Shown here piece after piece: positions 17,901-24,992 of a stretch of DNA of 64,000 nucleotides. The position numbers and the translations under genes were made by a program. The DNA is taken from assembly GCA_039028935.1 (NCBI GenBank), contig JBCCHD010000009.1, positions 1-64,000 on the forward strand. Direction: 5' to 3'. The DNA comes from Pseudomonadota bacterium. GTDB lineage: Bacteria; Pseudomonadota; Gammaproteobacteria; Steroidobacterales; SZUA-146. The notes beneath the pieces were generated by a model. It was not told the origin of the DNA and ran no database searches. It saw only the letters and a program-made list of their open reading frames with translations. How positions within the stretch are numbered: position 1 is the first letter of the stretch; each line of letters starts with the position of its first letter.

Positions 17901-18683
17901 GACCGTTTCGATGTCTTCATTCAGCGTGCCGATTTGCTCGTCACGTGCGAGTATCGCGTCCGTACTCTGTGCAAGGTCATGTTGCAGTGTATCGATCGTC
18001 TCTTGAAGTGATGCGTTGTCGTGTTCGAGCTGCTGAATGTAGACCGACTCCTCGTTTCGTTTGGCTTGCTGATCAATCAGACTGGCGTCGAGCTGCTGTC
18101 GCTGCGCGTCCATTTCCTCCAGTTCGCCGCGCAAATCGTTGAGCGTCGAGTCGAGTGTAGACAGGCGTTCATGTGCGTCCGTCAATTCGGTTTCTTGACT
18201 TGCTAAACGAAGCTGCATTGCCTGGTTTTGTTCGTCGTGTTGTTCGCGAAGGGACTGCAGCGCGTCGTCCACTGCCTGCTGCGTTGGGGTGTCGCTCGCA
18301 GTGAGTGTGTCCAGTGCGGGCGCGGTCGTGTGCGAGTGAGGACTCTCGGTGGTAGACCGGTGGCGCTCCGTATACTGTGGTGCGGACGCTCGTGCGGTGA
18401 GCCAACCTAGCGCGAGTGTGGCCAAGAGAATACCCAACAGCCGAAGATTGGTTGGCGTAACGTAGTCGGAGAAGGGCGCGCGTTGAACCGGCACCGCGGC
18501 GTTCGGCGACGAACCCAAAGTACGGTCGAGTTTTAGCGCGAAGGTGGTGTCTTGGCTGGGCGGCGGGTCGGAATCCGTGGTCGTGACCCTAGGCGTATCA
18601 CCGGGAGTCGGGGTCGCAACGAGGCCTGTGTAGAGCAGGCCAAAGAGCGCGATGCAAAGGCCGAATACGACCAGTTTTTTCAT
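14961..18683 (-). CDS. Giant membrane-anchored coiled-coil protein
   Basis: A 1240-residue protein; I take the ATG at 18683 (MKKLVVFGLCIALFG) because GGGGAG precedes it, rather than the ATG 14 codons upstream. One hydrophobic segment at 3-20 and a second at about 78-96 (LLGILLATLALGWL) place a short loop outside and the rest in the cytoplasm, or make the first a signal. From about residue 140 to 1180 nearly everything is Glu, Gln, Asp, Leu, Ala and Thr in heptad-like order, a very long coiled coil of the SMC/tropomyosin look but with no ATPase heads. The last 55 residues repeat a short motif three times: VIPVLSTTV, DIPTLGKPV and DIPVLKQPV. No function can be named; it could be a scaffold or tether. 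Convergent to the cyclic-nucleotide-binding gene and divergent from the helicase gene. Confidence 0.9.
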   Translation of the reverse strand: MKKLVVFGLCIALFGLLYTGLVATPTPGDTPRVTTTDSDPPPSQDTTFALKLDRTLGSSPNAAVPVQRAPFSDYVTPTNLRLLGILLATLALGWLTARASAPQYTERHRSTTESPHSHTTAPALDTLTASDTPTQQAVDDALQSLREQHDEQNQAMQLRLASQETELTDAHERLSTLDSTLNDLRGELEEMDAQRQQLDASLIDQQAKRNEESVYIQQLEHDNASLQETIDTLQHDLAQSTDAILARDEQIGTLNEDIETVRTSLDTQTQQADQDRHALRADLDALHAQFESQNECYLELEQDNASWQSRHNELLDALSAAEKQRDELVPIKAAHAELHRRFDTLVNEFEQTLERATDADTLDEQVATLERELAQRRAEHDALSDHLATARSQIETLEARAVEADTLEEALGHLKLDFATMSSERDALDEQQMALSAELQSAKSSLDARAQHVETLGEQLAETKKSAETLSADLASTRDELDQSNTSLSATQLALDEKTEALNALNEAHDALTFQSRALSDALDQQKQETIDLQSDNEALSESIGVLREDLSDLVQQQGERNSENEQLKRQIIDEQKLSSAKQSELDVVSEALDTEHTQNESLHHRLDQQREETQQVEQKLAAWDNSLSTYRDDIAAKNRALDSLHDTIREREQSIRELTEQREALAGQLAEYGEMRQGLESAAAAQVDLDAELTKQNETLALMTSQLTAHADAIVEQDKLLEQADTDRQMWLDEMTRQSRVIDRLETELLEQHELTQAFEELIDGALVHREMLNAPPHAANHASNADEESPVAPTPDDQPTSSLLNKGQRLLHALDTANRSNSTLTTTLEATKREVRDAEKLVGDLQRAGDQQADMFAYKERLLHDRLNTATQEKEALESEVLTLKDAREAAAEEVAEYAAQIDQLQRSHHEEIERTEHTLQSRLDATQQEHERALREQEAQLDGARQAELNVLIAAKNEAENSLRATTLDLASRDDELLTLGADKDTLLEELGTLKDASARHTQTLTTQLRELQSDVDAWRAEADSAKEWASTLADEVERKAQAVVTADQRVAQIEQHKLDLDTALAASETSKKQLEYEVEELKELMTTVDETDRNIRQAHNELQDELATKTAELTALRLAEERRRSNEASLTTELDDTRTRLETLSLQFADAETTFTQALQSQQQRNQDLRDALAKQKEALASTGVIPVLSTTVTPRASRRDIPTLGKPVQTGSRDKHATRKDDIPVLKQPVSTEES

Positions 18684-18796
18684 AGCTCCCCGCACGTTAG
18701 TAGCGGACGCGAGTGACGCGACCAAGCGTTGTACTCGTGTTTGTTGTCGCGATGGATTATGACATTGCCTAGGGGATATGACTAATCGGCAACATA

Positions 18797-18826
18797 CTGG
18801 ATAAACATACAGTCATTCGCTATAGT
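18797..18826 (+). promoter_or_regulatory. LexA (SOS) box overlapping the helicase promoter
   Basis: CTGGATAAACATACAG at 18797-18812 fits the LexA rule CTG-N10-CAG and resembles the E. coli consensus, including TA before and T after it. A promoter can be read through it: TGGATA at 18798-18803 as -35, 17 bases, then TATAGT at 18821-18826 as -10. LexA bound here would cover the -35. Transcription would begin at about 18833, which is the first possible start codon of the gene, so the message may be leaderless or use the ATG at 18923. Confidence 0.7.
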
Positions 18827-18832
18827 TTTGCG

Positions 18833-20971
18833 ATGTCCGACGTTCTTGACACCGCATGTGACGCCGTCAAAGAGGCGCTTGAAACCGCTGCGCCGCCCGA
18901 TGCAACCGGTATCAATGGCGCCATGTCCTTGAATCCGCAGCAGACCAAAGCCGTCCGGTATGGCGTGCCTCAATCGACGGTCGATTCTCCATCAGGCGTC
19001 GACACGAGCGATACTCCCGGCGGACCATTGCTGATAATGGCCGGTGCCGGCACCGGCAAAACCACCACAATCGCCCATCGCGTTGCCTGGCTGCTGGCGA
19101 ATAATGTGTCGCCGGCGAGCATTCTGTTGATGACATTCAGCCGTCGCGCGGCGCGCGAAATGACGCAGCGTGCTGTGCATGTGCTCAATCATCGAGGCGG
19201 GCACACCCGCTTTCCGTGGGCCGGCACCTTTCATGGCATTGCGCACAAGCTATTGCGCCAATACGCTCGACATATTTCGCTGGCGCCCGAGTTCTCTATT
19301 CTCGATCGGAGTGACGCCGCCGATTTAATGGATGTGTGCCGACAGGAACTGAACTTGTCGTCGTTGGATAAACGCTTTCCGCGTAAGTCGGCGTGCCTTG
19401 AAATTTACTCCTTGTGCACCAATCGCCAACAGTCGTTGGAGGACATCCTCACTGAGGAGTATCCCTGGTGCCGTGATTGGGAAGATGAGCTCGGCCGGTT
19501 GTTTAAGCGCTACGTGTCGCTCAAGCAACACACCGCGTCACTCGATTACGACGATCTGTTGCTTTATTGGTACTACATGATGCAGGAACCTTGGCTGGCC
19601 AAAGAGATCGGCGAGCTATTTTCTCATGTGCTGGTGGATGAGTATCAGGACACCAATCTACTGCAGGCCTCGATACTCAAAGCGCTCAAACCAAGCGGCG
19701 CGGGCGTGACGGTAGTGGGAGATGATGCACAATCGATCTATCGGTTCCGCGCGGCAGATGTCAATAACATACGAGAGTTTGCTGCACAGTACGACCAGCC
19801 GGCTGCCGTGATCGATCTCGAGCAAAATTATCGCTCTCACCAACGTATTCTGGATTTCGCCAACACACTCATGCATGGCGACGCCCAGTCGCATCGCAAG
19901 CGGCTGCGTTCGGCACGTGAAGAGGGGGAGCAACCATTCTATGTGACCGTCGAGGATGACGCTTGTCAGGCTCGATATATCGCCGAACAGATACTCAGGC
20001 AGCGCGAGGATGGGATTGCGCTCAAGCAACAGGCCGTTTTGTTTCGAAACAGTCACCACAGCGATCGGCTTGAAGTGGAGTTAGCGCGGCGAAATATTCC
20101 GTTCGTCAAATACGGTGGGCTGAAGTTTCTCGAGGCTTCGCATGTCAAAGACCTGCTGTGCTTATTGCGATGGGGCGTAAATCCTAAGGACCAGCTGGCC
20201 GGTTTTCGGAGTATGCAGTTATTGAGCGGAATCGGTCCGAAGCTTGCTCAGAAAGCCTGGGACTACTTCACACTTCACGCCTGTCGATTCGATGCGTTGG
20301 CGCGTTTCAATGTGCCTGAAAGCGCGAAGTCCGCGTGGCGCGAACTCACAAGCGAACTCGGGCGCTGTGCGTCCGAGGGACTTGATGTGGTCTTGCCGGC
20401 GTTGGCGCACTGGTATCAACCTCAGTTGGACCGGCTTTACGATGACGCCGGCGTACGCTGGCAGGATGTTAACCAATTGATGAGCTTGGCTTCCCAAGCG
20501 ACGGATGCGGAGCATTTCTTAGCGGATCTGACCCTCGATCCGCCCAGCAAAAGCGGCGATTTGGCCGGGGCACCGCTCAAAGACGAAGACTATTTGATTT
20601 TGTCTACCGTTCACTCGGCGAAAGGGCAAGAATGGCACAGCGTGTTTGTTCTGAATGTGGTGGATGGCAGCTTTCCATCCGAATTTGCCACAGGCAAGGA
20701 CGAACTGATCGAAGAAGAACGGCGGCTGTTGTATGTCGCCGCGACGCGCGCCAAAGATCGGCTCCATCTACTGGTGCCACTTCGGTTTTACGTGCCGCAG
20801 CAGCCTCGTCACGGCGATAATCATGTTTACGGTGCGCAAAGTCGCTTCATGACCCACGCGCTCCTTACGCATTGTCAGCGAACGTTTTACGGCCAGCAGC
20901 AGGCGACGAGTGAACTGGGCAAAGCGATCGCGCATCTGGATTTGCCGTCGCGGATTAGCGATTTGTGGTAG
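18833..20971 (+). CDS. UvrD/Rep-type superfamily 1 DNA helicase
   Basis: A 712-residue ATP-dependent 3'-5' helicase. Motifs in order: Q motif LNPQQTKAVRYG (33-44), Walker A GAGTGKTT (71-78), motif Ia TFSRRAAREM, motif II DEYQDTN (269-275), motif III GDDAQSIYRFR (297-307), motif IV near EQNYRSH, motif V STVHSAKGQEW and motif VI YVAATRAKDRLHL. About 20 extra residues sit between the Q motif and Walker A (residues 45-65), which is unusual. Length is normal for UvrD/PcrA. The first ATG is at 18833; the ATG at 18923 starts just before the Q motif and is an alternative. With the LexA box it is probably induced by DNA damage. Confidence 0.94.
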   Translation: MSDVLDTACDAVKEALETAAPPDATGINGAMSLNPQQTKAVRYGVPQSTVDSPSGVDTSDTPGGPLLIMAGAGTGKTTTIAHRVAWLLANNVSPASILLMTFSRRAAREMTQRAVHVLNHRGGHTRFPWAGTFHGIAHKLLRQYARHISLAPEFSILDRSDAADLMDVCRQELNLSSLDKRFPRKSACLEIYSLCTNRQQSLEDILTEEYPWCRDWEDELGRLFKRYVSLKQHTASLDYDDLLLYWYYMMQEPWLAKEIGELFSHVLVDEYQDTNLLQASILKALKPSGAGVTVVGDDAQSIYRFRAADVNNIREFAAQYDQPAAVIDLEQNYRSHQRILDFANTLMHGDAQSHRKRLRSAREEGEQPFYVTVEDDACQARYIAEQILRQREDGIALKQQAVLFRNSHHSDRLEVELARRNIPFVKYGGLKFLEASHVKDLLCLLRWGVNPKDQLAGFRSMQLLSGIGPKLAQKAWDYFTLHACRFDALARFNVPESAKSAWRELTSELGRCASEGLDVVLPALAHWYQPQLDRLYDDAGVRWQDVNQLMSLASQATDAEHFLADLTLDPPSKSGDLAGAPLKDEDYLILSTVHSAKGQEWHSVFVLNVVDGSFPSEFATGKDELIEEERRLLYVAATRAKDRLHLLVPLRFYVPQQPRHGDNHVYGAQSRFMTHALLTHCQRTFYGQQQATSELGKAIAHLDLPSRISDLW

Positions 20972-21024
20972 ACGCTGCGACAACACCCAATGAACTGTAA
21001 GCATGAGCGTGGGCCGGCACCGCA

Positions 21025-21041
21025 CGAACCTGTTTGGTTCG
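21025..21041. terminator. Hairpin between convergent helicase and nucleoside transporter genes
   Basis: CGAACC (21025-21030) pairs with GGTTCG (21036-21041) around TGTTT. It lies 54 bases after the helicase stop in a 146-base convergent gap. No T run, so only moderately likely as a terminator. Confidence 0.4.
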
Positions 21042-21117
21042 CTGGAAGACGATATCCATTGCTGCATAACGGGCGACCGAGCGCGTCCGGCTCGCGGTGG
21101 GCGCGAACGACGATGGG

Positions 21118-22431
21118 TTAGAGCAGAATCGCGGCGACGCAGCCGGTCAGCTGTGTGGCAAGCGTACCGGCCACGATGGCGCGAATGCCCAAGCGCGCGA
21201 CATCCTGTTTACGATCCGGCGCCATGCCGCCAATGCCGCCGATGAGTATGGCGACCGAGCTGAAGTTGGCGAAGCCGCACAGTGCATAGGAGGTGATGGC
21301 CGCTGAACGCGCGGAAATCCCCTCGTTTGCCATCAGCACGCCTAAGTCTTGGTACGCCAGAAACTCATTCACGACCGTTTTCATGCCGATCAGAGAGCCG
21401 ACCGCGCGCGCTTCTTCCCATGGAATGCCCATACACCAGGCGAGCGGCGCCAGTATCCAGCCGAGAATGCCTTGCAGTGTGAGTCCCTCGACCCCAAACA
21501 GGCCGCCAGCACTGCCAATCAATGCATTAATGATTTCGATGAGGGCAACGAACGCAATAAGCAATACTAGAATGTTGGCGGCCAGTCGCATGGCGGCAAG
21601 TGCGCCATCGGCCGCCGCATCGATCACGTTAACGGAGGTGCGCGGGATGTCGGCGTGATCGGTGCCAAAGGTGTCGGGCGTGCGGGTTTCCGGCACCATG
21701 ATTTTGGCGATGACCAATGCCGCAGGGGCGGACATGAGACTGGCTGTGACCAAGTGCCCCGCGTAGTCGGCACCGATAAACTGCGTGTAGGCGATCATCA
21801 CCGAGCCCGCTACCGTCGCCATGCCGGTGGCCATAAGGGCAAACAACTCGGATTCAGTCATGCGCGAAATATAGGGCTTTACCATCAGCGGAGCCTCGGT
21901 TTGCCCAACAAAAATGTTGGCCACGGCAGCCAGGCTTTCTGCGGCCGAGAGCCCCATGGCGCGCGACATAAGGCGAGCCACTGCACGGACGATAATCTGG
22001 GCGATGCCCAGGTGATAAAATATCTGAAACAACGCGCCCATCACGATGATGCCCGGCAGCACGTTAAGCGCAAACGAAAAGCCGGTTTCCATCAACGAGC
22101 CGAATACAAACGCCGACCCTTTATCGATAAACCCTTGAAGACCAGTGACGCCACTTTCGAGTCCATCGAAAAAGCGTTGACCCATCGATGTGCCGAGAAA
22201 CACCAGCCCGAGCGCAAACTGAATGGCGAGACCCCACAACGCGATACGCCAAGGAAAGCGGTTGCGTGCAGAAGACAGTAACCAGGCAATGCCGAGCATA
22301 ACGACAATGCCAAAAACAGCGGTGATGCGTTGAGTGAGATGGTCCAAGTCGGCGTCCCCAATTTTTCCCCAGGCCAGATTAACAGTGATCCAGCGGAACG
22401 TCATCGACAAGTTGCGCTCAGAATGACTCAC
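21118..22431 (-). CDS. Concentrative nucleoside transporter (CNT/NupC family)
   Basis: A 437-residue inner-membrane symporter that brings nucleosides in with H+ or Na+. The gating and core domains are seen: FVFGSLMETGFSFALNVLP, then FVGQTEAPLMVKPYI, in which Gly-Gln-Thr-Glu-Ala-Pro is the nucleoside-binding loop, and MATVAGSVMIAYTQFIGA. The C-terminal half holds NEFLAYQDLG and YALCGFANFSSVAI, again family motifs. Start is a GTG at 22431; the ATG at 22404 is an alternative. It is a single gene, divergent from the exported protein gene and convergent to the helicase. Confidence 0.94.
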   Translation of the reverse strand: MSHSERNLSMTFRWITVNLAWGKIGDADLDHLTQRITAVFGIVVMLGIAWLLSSARNRFPWRIALWGLAIQFALGLVFLGTSMGQRFFDGLESGVTGLQGFIDKGSAFVFGSLMETGFSFALNVLPGIIVMGALFQIFYHLGIAQIIVRAVARLMSRAMGLSAAESLAAVANIFVGQTEAPLMVKPYISRMTESELFALMATGMATVAGSVMIAYTQFIGADYAGHLVTASLMSAPAALVIAKIMVPETRTPDTFGTDHADIPRTSVNVIDAAADGALAAMRLAANILVLLIAFVALIEIINALIGSAGGLFGVEGLTLQGILGWILAPLAWCMGIPWEEARAVGSLIGMKTVVNEFLAYQDLGVLMANEGISARSAAITSYALCGFANFSSVAILIGGIGGMAPDRKQDVARLGIRAIVAGTLATQLTGCVAAILL

Positions 22432-22459
22432 TCAGGCCACCGCGCCGGGATATCCGCGC

Positions 22460-22465
22460 TATAAT
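22460..22465 (+). promoter_or_regulatory. -10 element upstream of the exported protein gene
   Basis: A perfect TATAAT lies 39 bases ahead of the ATG at 22505, but the matching -35 region (about 22437-22442) is poor. It is in the divergent gap between the nucleoside transporter and the exported protein. Confidence 0.4.
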
Positions 22466-22504
22466 TGCGGTCAGAACACTACAATGGATGGTCTGGAGCC
22501 GAGC

Positions 22505-23500
22505 ATGAAGCCCTATTCACTTTTCTGCGGATTGGTCGCGACCGGCCTGCTGGCGGGCGTCATGGCGCCGCCGGTCGGTGCCGAATTGTCATCGCGCCCC
22601 GAATCGGCTGAATCCGCCGCAAAAGACCAACCCATTGCGTCGACGTATCGAATCGAGTTTATGGGCAATATCCAAAACGCCGCGCTGCGTGAGGCCAGCG
22701 GTTTGGCTGTTTCGACCCGTTCTGAAAACGTGTTCTGGTCGCACAATGATTCCGGATACGGTCCGTCATTGTTCGCGTTCGGCGAAGACGGCGAACCGCG
22801 CGGTCGCTTTTTGGTTGAACGGGCGGTATCCAAGGACTGGGAGGATATGGCGTCGTTTCGATGGCGAGGCGAGTCCTGGCTGCTCATTGCCGATGTGGGT
22901 GACAACAGTTCACGCAAGCCGTTTTATACGCTGTATCTGGCCAAAGAGCCGCCGCTACCAAAAAAACGGTCAAATCGTCTATTGCCACTGCGCAATGTCC
23001 AAATGGCGAGACTGACCTATCCGACGGGGGCCGCTGATACCGAAGCGGTGGCGGTCGACAGTCGCACCGAAACGGTCTATCTCGTGTCGAAGCGCGAGCG
23101 GCCCGCTCGGGTATTCAGTGTGCCACTCAGTGCGTTTGGCTCTGAAGACATTGTGACCGCGCAGCTCGAAACCGAGCTTTACGCGCTGCCCGCACCCACA
23201 TTGCAGGATATCTTGGATCATCCTAATCTGGGCTTTTGGTTCGCTCAGCCGAGCGCCATGGATATCGCGCCCGACGGCACGTTTGCCGTGATTCACACCT
23301 ACGGCCACTCGTATCGGTTCGATCGAGCGGAAACCGAAAGCTGGGCTGAGGCATTGGCCAAAGCGCCTCGGCAGATTGAGGTGCCAGCGATGAAGCAATC
23401 CGAGGCGGTTGCCATCGGCCTCGACAGTCGCAATCTGTATTACACCAGTGAGGGGCGCAATCCGCCCTTGTACCGGCTGGTGCCTGATGGAGCGGACTAG
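22505..23500 (+). CDS. Exported conserved protein, beta-propeller-like
   Basis: A 331-residue protein; I start at the ATG at 22505 because it gives a clean signal peptide (MKPYSLFCGLVATGLLAGVM, cleavage probably after PVGA). The mature protein has the features of a group of uncharacterised secreted proteins of propeller type: ASGLAVSTRSENVFWSHNDS, then KDWEDMASFR and LLIADVGDNSSRKPFYTLYL, each with small residues between strands, and repeated 'DTEAVAVD' and 'MKQSEAVAI' turns. The acidic DWED and VGDN motifs could bind calcium. No enzyme motif is recognised. It ends 70 bases before the following lipoprotein gene on the same strand, so the two may form an operon. Confidence 0.8.
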   Translation: MKPYSLFCGLVATGLLAGVMAPPVGAELSSRPESAESAAKDQPIASTYRIEFMGNIQNAALREASGLAVSTRSENVFWSHNDSGYGPSLFAFGEDGEPRGRFLVERAVSKDWEDMASFRWRGESWLLIADVGDNSSRKPFYTLYLAKEPPLPKKRSNRLLPLRNVQMARLTYPTGAADTEAVAVDSRTETVYLVSKRERPARVFSVPLSAFGSEDIVTAQLETELYALPAPTLQDILDHPNLGFWFAQPSAMDIAPDGTFAVIHTYGHSYRFDRAETESWAEALAKAPRQIEVPAMKQSEAVAIGLDSRNLYYTSEGRNPPLYRLVPDGAD

Positions 23501-23570
23501 CATTTCGTCACGCCTGTGTTCTGATGCTGTCGCTGCTACACTCACGGTCGGCTTACCTGTTGGAAACGTT

Positions 23571-24647
23571 ATGCGTGTAGTTTTATCGATTGGCCTGTTC
23601 ATACTGCTGGCGAGCTGTTCGACGGTTGCGCCTCAAACCACGCCTCGGCTGGGAGATGCTGAAACCGTCACCATCATGGCGTTCAATGTCGAAAACCTGT
23701 TCGATACTGAGCATGATGTCGGCAAGAATGATTACACCTTTTTACCCCGAGTCAAAAAAGACAACGACGCCCATCGGGCGCGTTGCAACGAGATTAGCGT
23801 GCGTAAGTGGCGCGAGCAGTGTCTGTATTGGGATTGGAGCGAGCAGGCGCTTACATTCAAGCTCAAAACGTTGGCGGACGTGATTACGCAAGAAGGACGT
23901 GGACCGGACATCATTGCTCTGCAAGAAGTCGAAAACGTACACGTATTAGAGCGTCTCCGTCGAGGTTATTTGTCGGACCAAGGGTATGGCGAGCCGATTC
24001 TAATCGAAGGAAACGATGATCGTGGCATTGATGTCGCGTTTTTATCTCGCTTGCCGATGGTGGGCACACCCACGCTTCATCCGATCACGTTTACGCAAAT
24101 TAGTGAGCGGCGCCAAAAAGACACTCGCGGCATTTTGCAGGCCAATTTCAAACTCCCTGACGGTGCCGTGCTCACGGGTTATTCTGTGCACTTTCCGGCG
24201 CCGTATCACCCTTATTCGTTACGCATTGACGCCTACCGATCGCTCAATGCGCTGCTCGCCCAGTTACCGGCTGATCGCCTCGCGTTTGCCGCTGGCGATT
24301 TCAACACGCCATCGCTGGAAGAAAACGAACAGCGTATTATCGAGCGCATTGCGAAGCCCAAGTGGCTCATCGGTCACGAATCGGGCTGCCGTGCTTGTCC
24401 AGGCACCAGCTATTATCCGCCGAAAGACGATTGGTCGTTTCTCGACATGATTCTGGTGCGCAAGTCGACAAACGAGATTGGCGAATGGCGCCTTAATGAC
24501 GCCACGCGTTTGGTCAACCGTCACCCAGAACAGCAACGCGACGGCTACCCATTGTCGTTCAGCGTGGCCCCGCTCAGCGGTGTGTCAGACCACTGGCCGT
24601 TGCTCGTGGAGCTCGAACGATCACCCGCCCAGGATACGGCGCGCTAA
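23571..24647 (+). CDS. Lipoprotein of the endonuclease/exonuclease/phosphatase fold
   Basis: A 358-residue protein starting MRVVLSIGLFILLASC, in which LASC is a lipobox with Cys16; the frame is open upstream into the previous gene but this ATG gives the signal. Catalytic motifs of the metal-dependent EEP superfamily are complete: MAFNVENLFD (Asn and Glu), IIALQEVEN (Glu), DRGIDVAFLSR, AAGDFNTPS (Asp-Asn) and VSDHWPLLVEL (Asp-His). Such enzymes cut DNA, RNA or phosphodiester headgroups. A lipidated, envelope-anchored member might degrade extracellular DNA; the substrate is not determined. Confidence 0.9.
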   Translation: MRVVLSIGLFILLASCSTVAPQTTPRLGDAETVTIMAFNVENLFDTEHDVGKNDYTFLPRVKKDNDAHRARCNEISVRKWREQCLYWDWSEQALTFKLKTLADVITQEGRGPDIIALQEVENVHVLERLRRGYLSDQGYGEPILIEGNDDRGIDVAFLSRLPMVGTPTLHPITFTQISERRQKDTRGILQANFKLPDGAVLTGYSVHFPAPYHPYSLRIDAYRSLNALLAQLPADRLAFAAGDFNTPSLEENEQRIIERIAKPKWLIGHESGCRACPGTSYYPPKDDWSFLDMILVRKSTNEIGEWRLNDATRLVNRHPEQQRDGYPLSFSVAPLSGVSDHWPLLVELERSPAQDTAR

Positions 24648-24670
24648 ATCCGGGCAAACACTGGGGATGC

Positions 24671-24695
24671 CGGCTGGTTAAAAAATCGCCAGCCG
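24671..24695. terminator. Stem-loop after the EEP lipoprotein gene
   Basis: CGGCTGG and CCAGCCG pair perfectly across an 11-base AT-rich loop, 23 bases after the stop. There is no T tract after the stem. Confidence 0.4.
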
Positions 24696-24715
24696 AGGGC
24701 GGTAAATGGCAGCAA

Positions 24716-24744
24716 TTGGCCAATAAGTGTTTGTTATATATAAT
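24716..24744 (+). promoter_or_regulatory. Sigma-70-type promoter of the exopolysaccharide locus
   Basis: TTGGCC (24716-24721) and TATAAT (24739-24744) are separated by exactly 17 bases; the -10 is perfect and the -35 matches four of six positions. Predicted start near 24751 gives a leader of roughly 240 bases before the sugar transferase gene. Confidence 0.6.
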
Positions 24745-24860
24745 AAACTTCCGTCAAACGCTTGCCAATCACGACCGACCTGTGTATGTTCTCCGCTCCC
24801 GAATTCGATGCGAAATTGCGAGAAAACGCACGCTTTTTAACTAAATTCTGAATTACATTT

Positions 24861-24961
24861 GCTGCGCGGTGGGCGTTTCGTCCGTGCGCAGCCTTCATTG
24901 TCTGACGCTCGCTGAAGGCCACAACACGATAGGAACGACGAGCAGGGTTAGCTCGGCGTTC
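24861..24961 (+). promoter_or_regulatory. Structured 5' leader of the exopolysaccharide operon
   Basis: Three stable stem-loops can be drawn. GCTGCGC/GCGCAGC (24861-24867 with 24886-24892) encloses GGGCG-TTT-CGTCC. GCCTTCA/TGAAGGC (24891-24897 with 24913-24919) shares two bases with the first, so these may compete. GAACG/CGTTC with CGAGC/GCTCG inside (24933-24961) is a ten-pair hairpin with one mismatch. The last ends 31 bases before the ATG. I do not recognise a known riboswitch class. Confidence 0.45.
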
Positions 24962-24992
24962 TCCATTGCGATACAGGGTTTGCAGATCACAC

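Larger units (their letters stand above)
24648..24992 (+). other. Intergenic region with hairpin, promoter and structured leader
   Basis: This 345-base gap holds no gene. In order it contains a perfect 7-bp inverted repeat CGGCTGG/CCAGCCG (24671-24677 and 24689-24695, possible terminator of the lipoprotein gene), a promoter (24716-24744) and about 240 bases of leader with three consecutive stem-loops (24861-24961). The AT content rises around 24720-24850. Confidence 0.6.
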
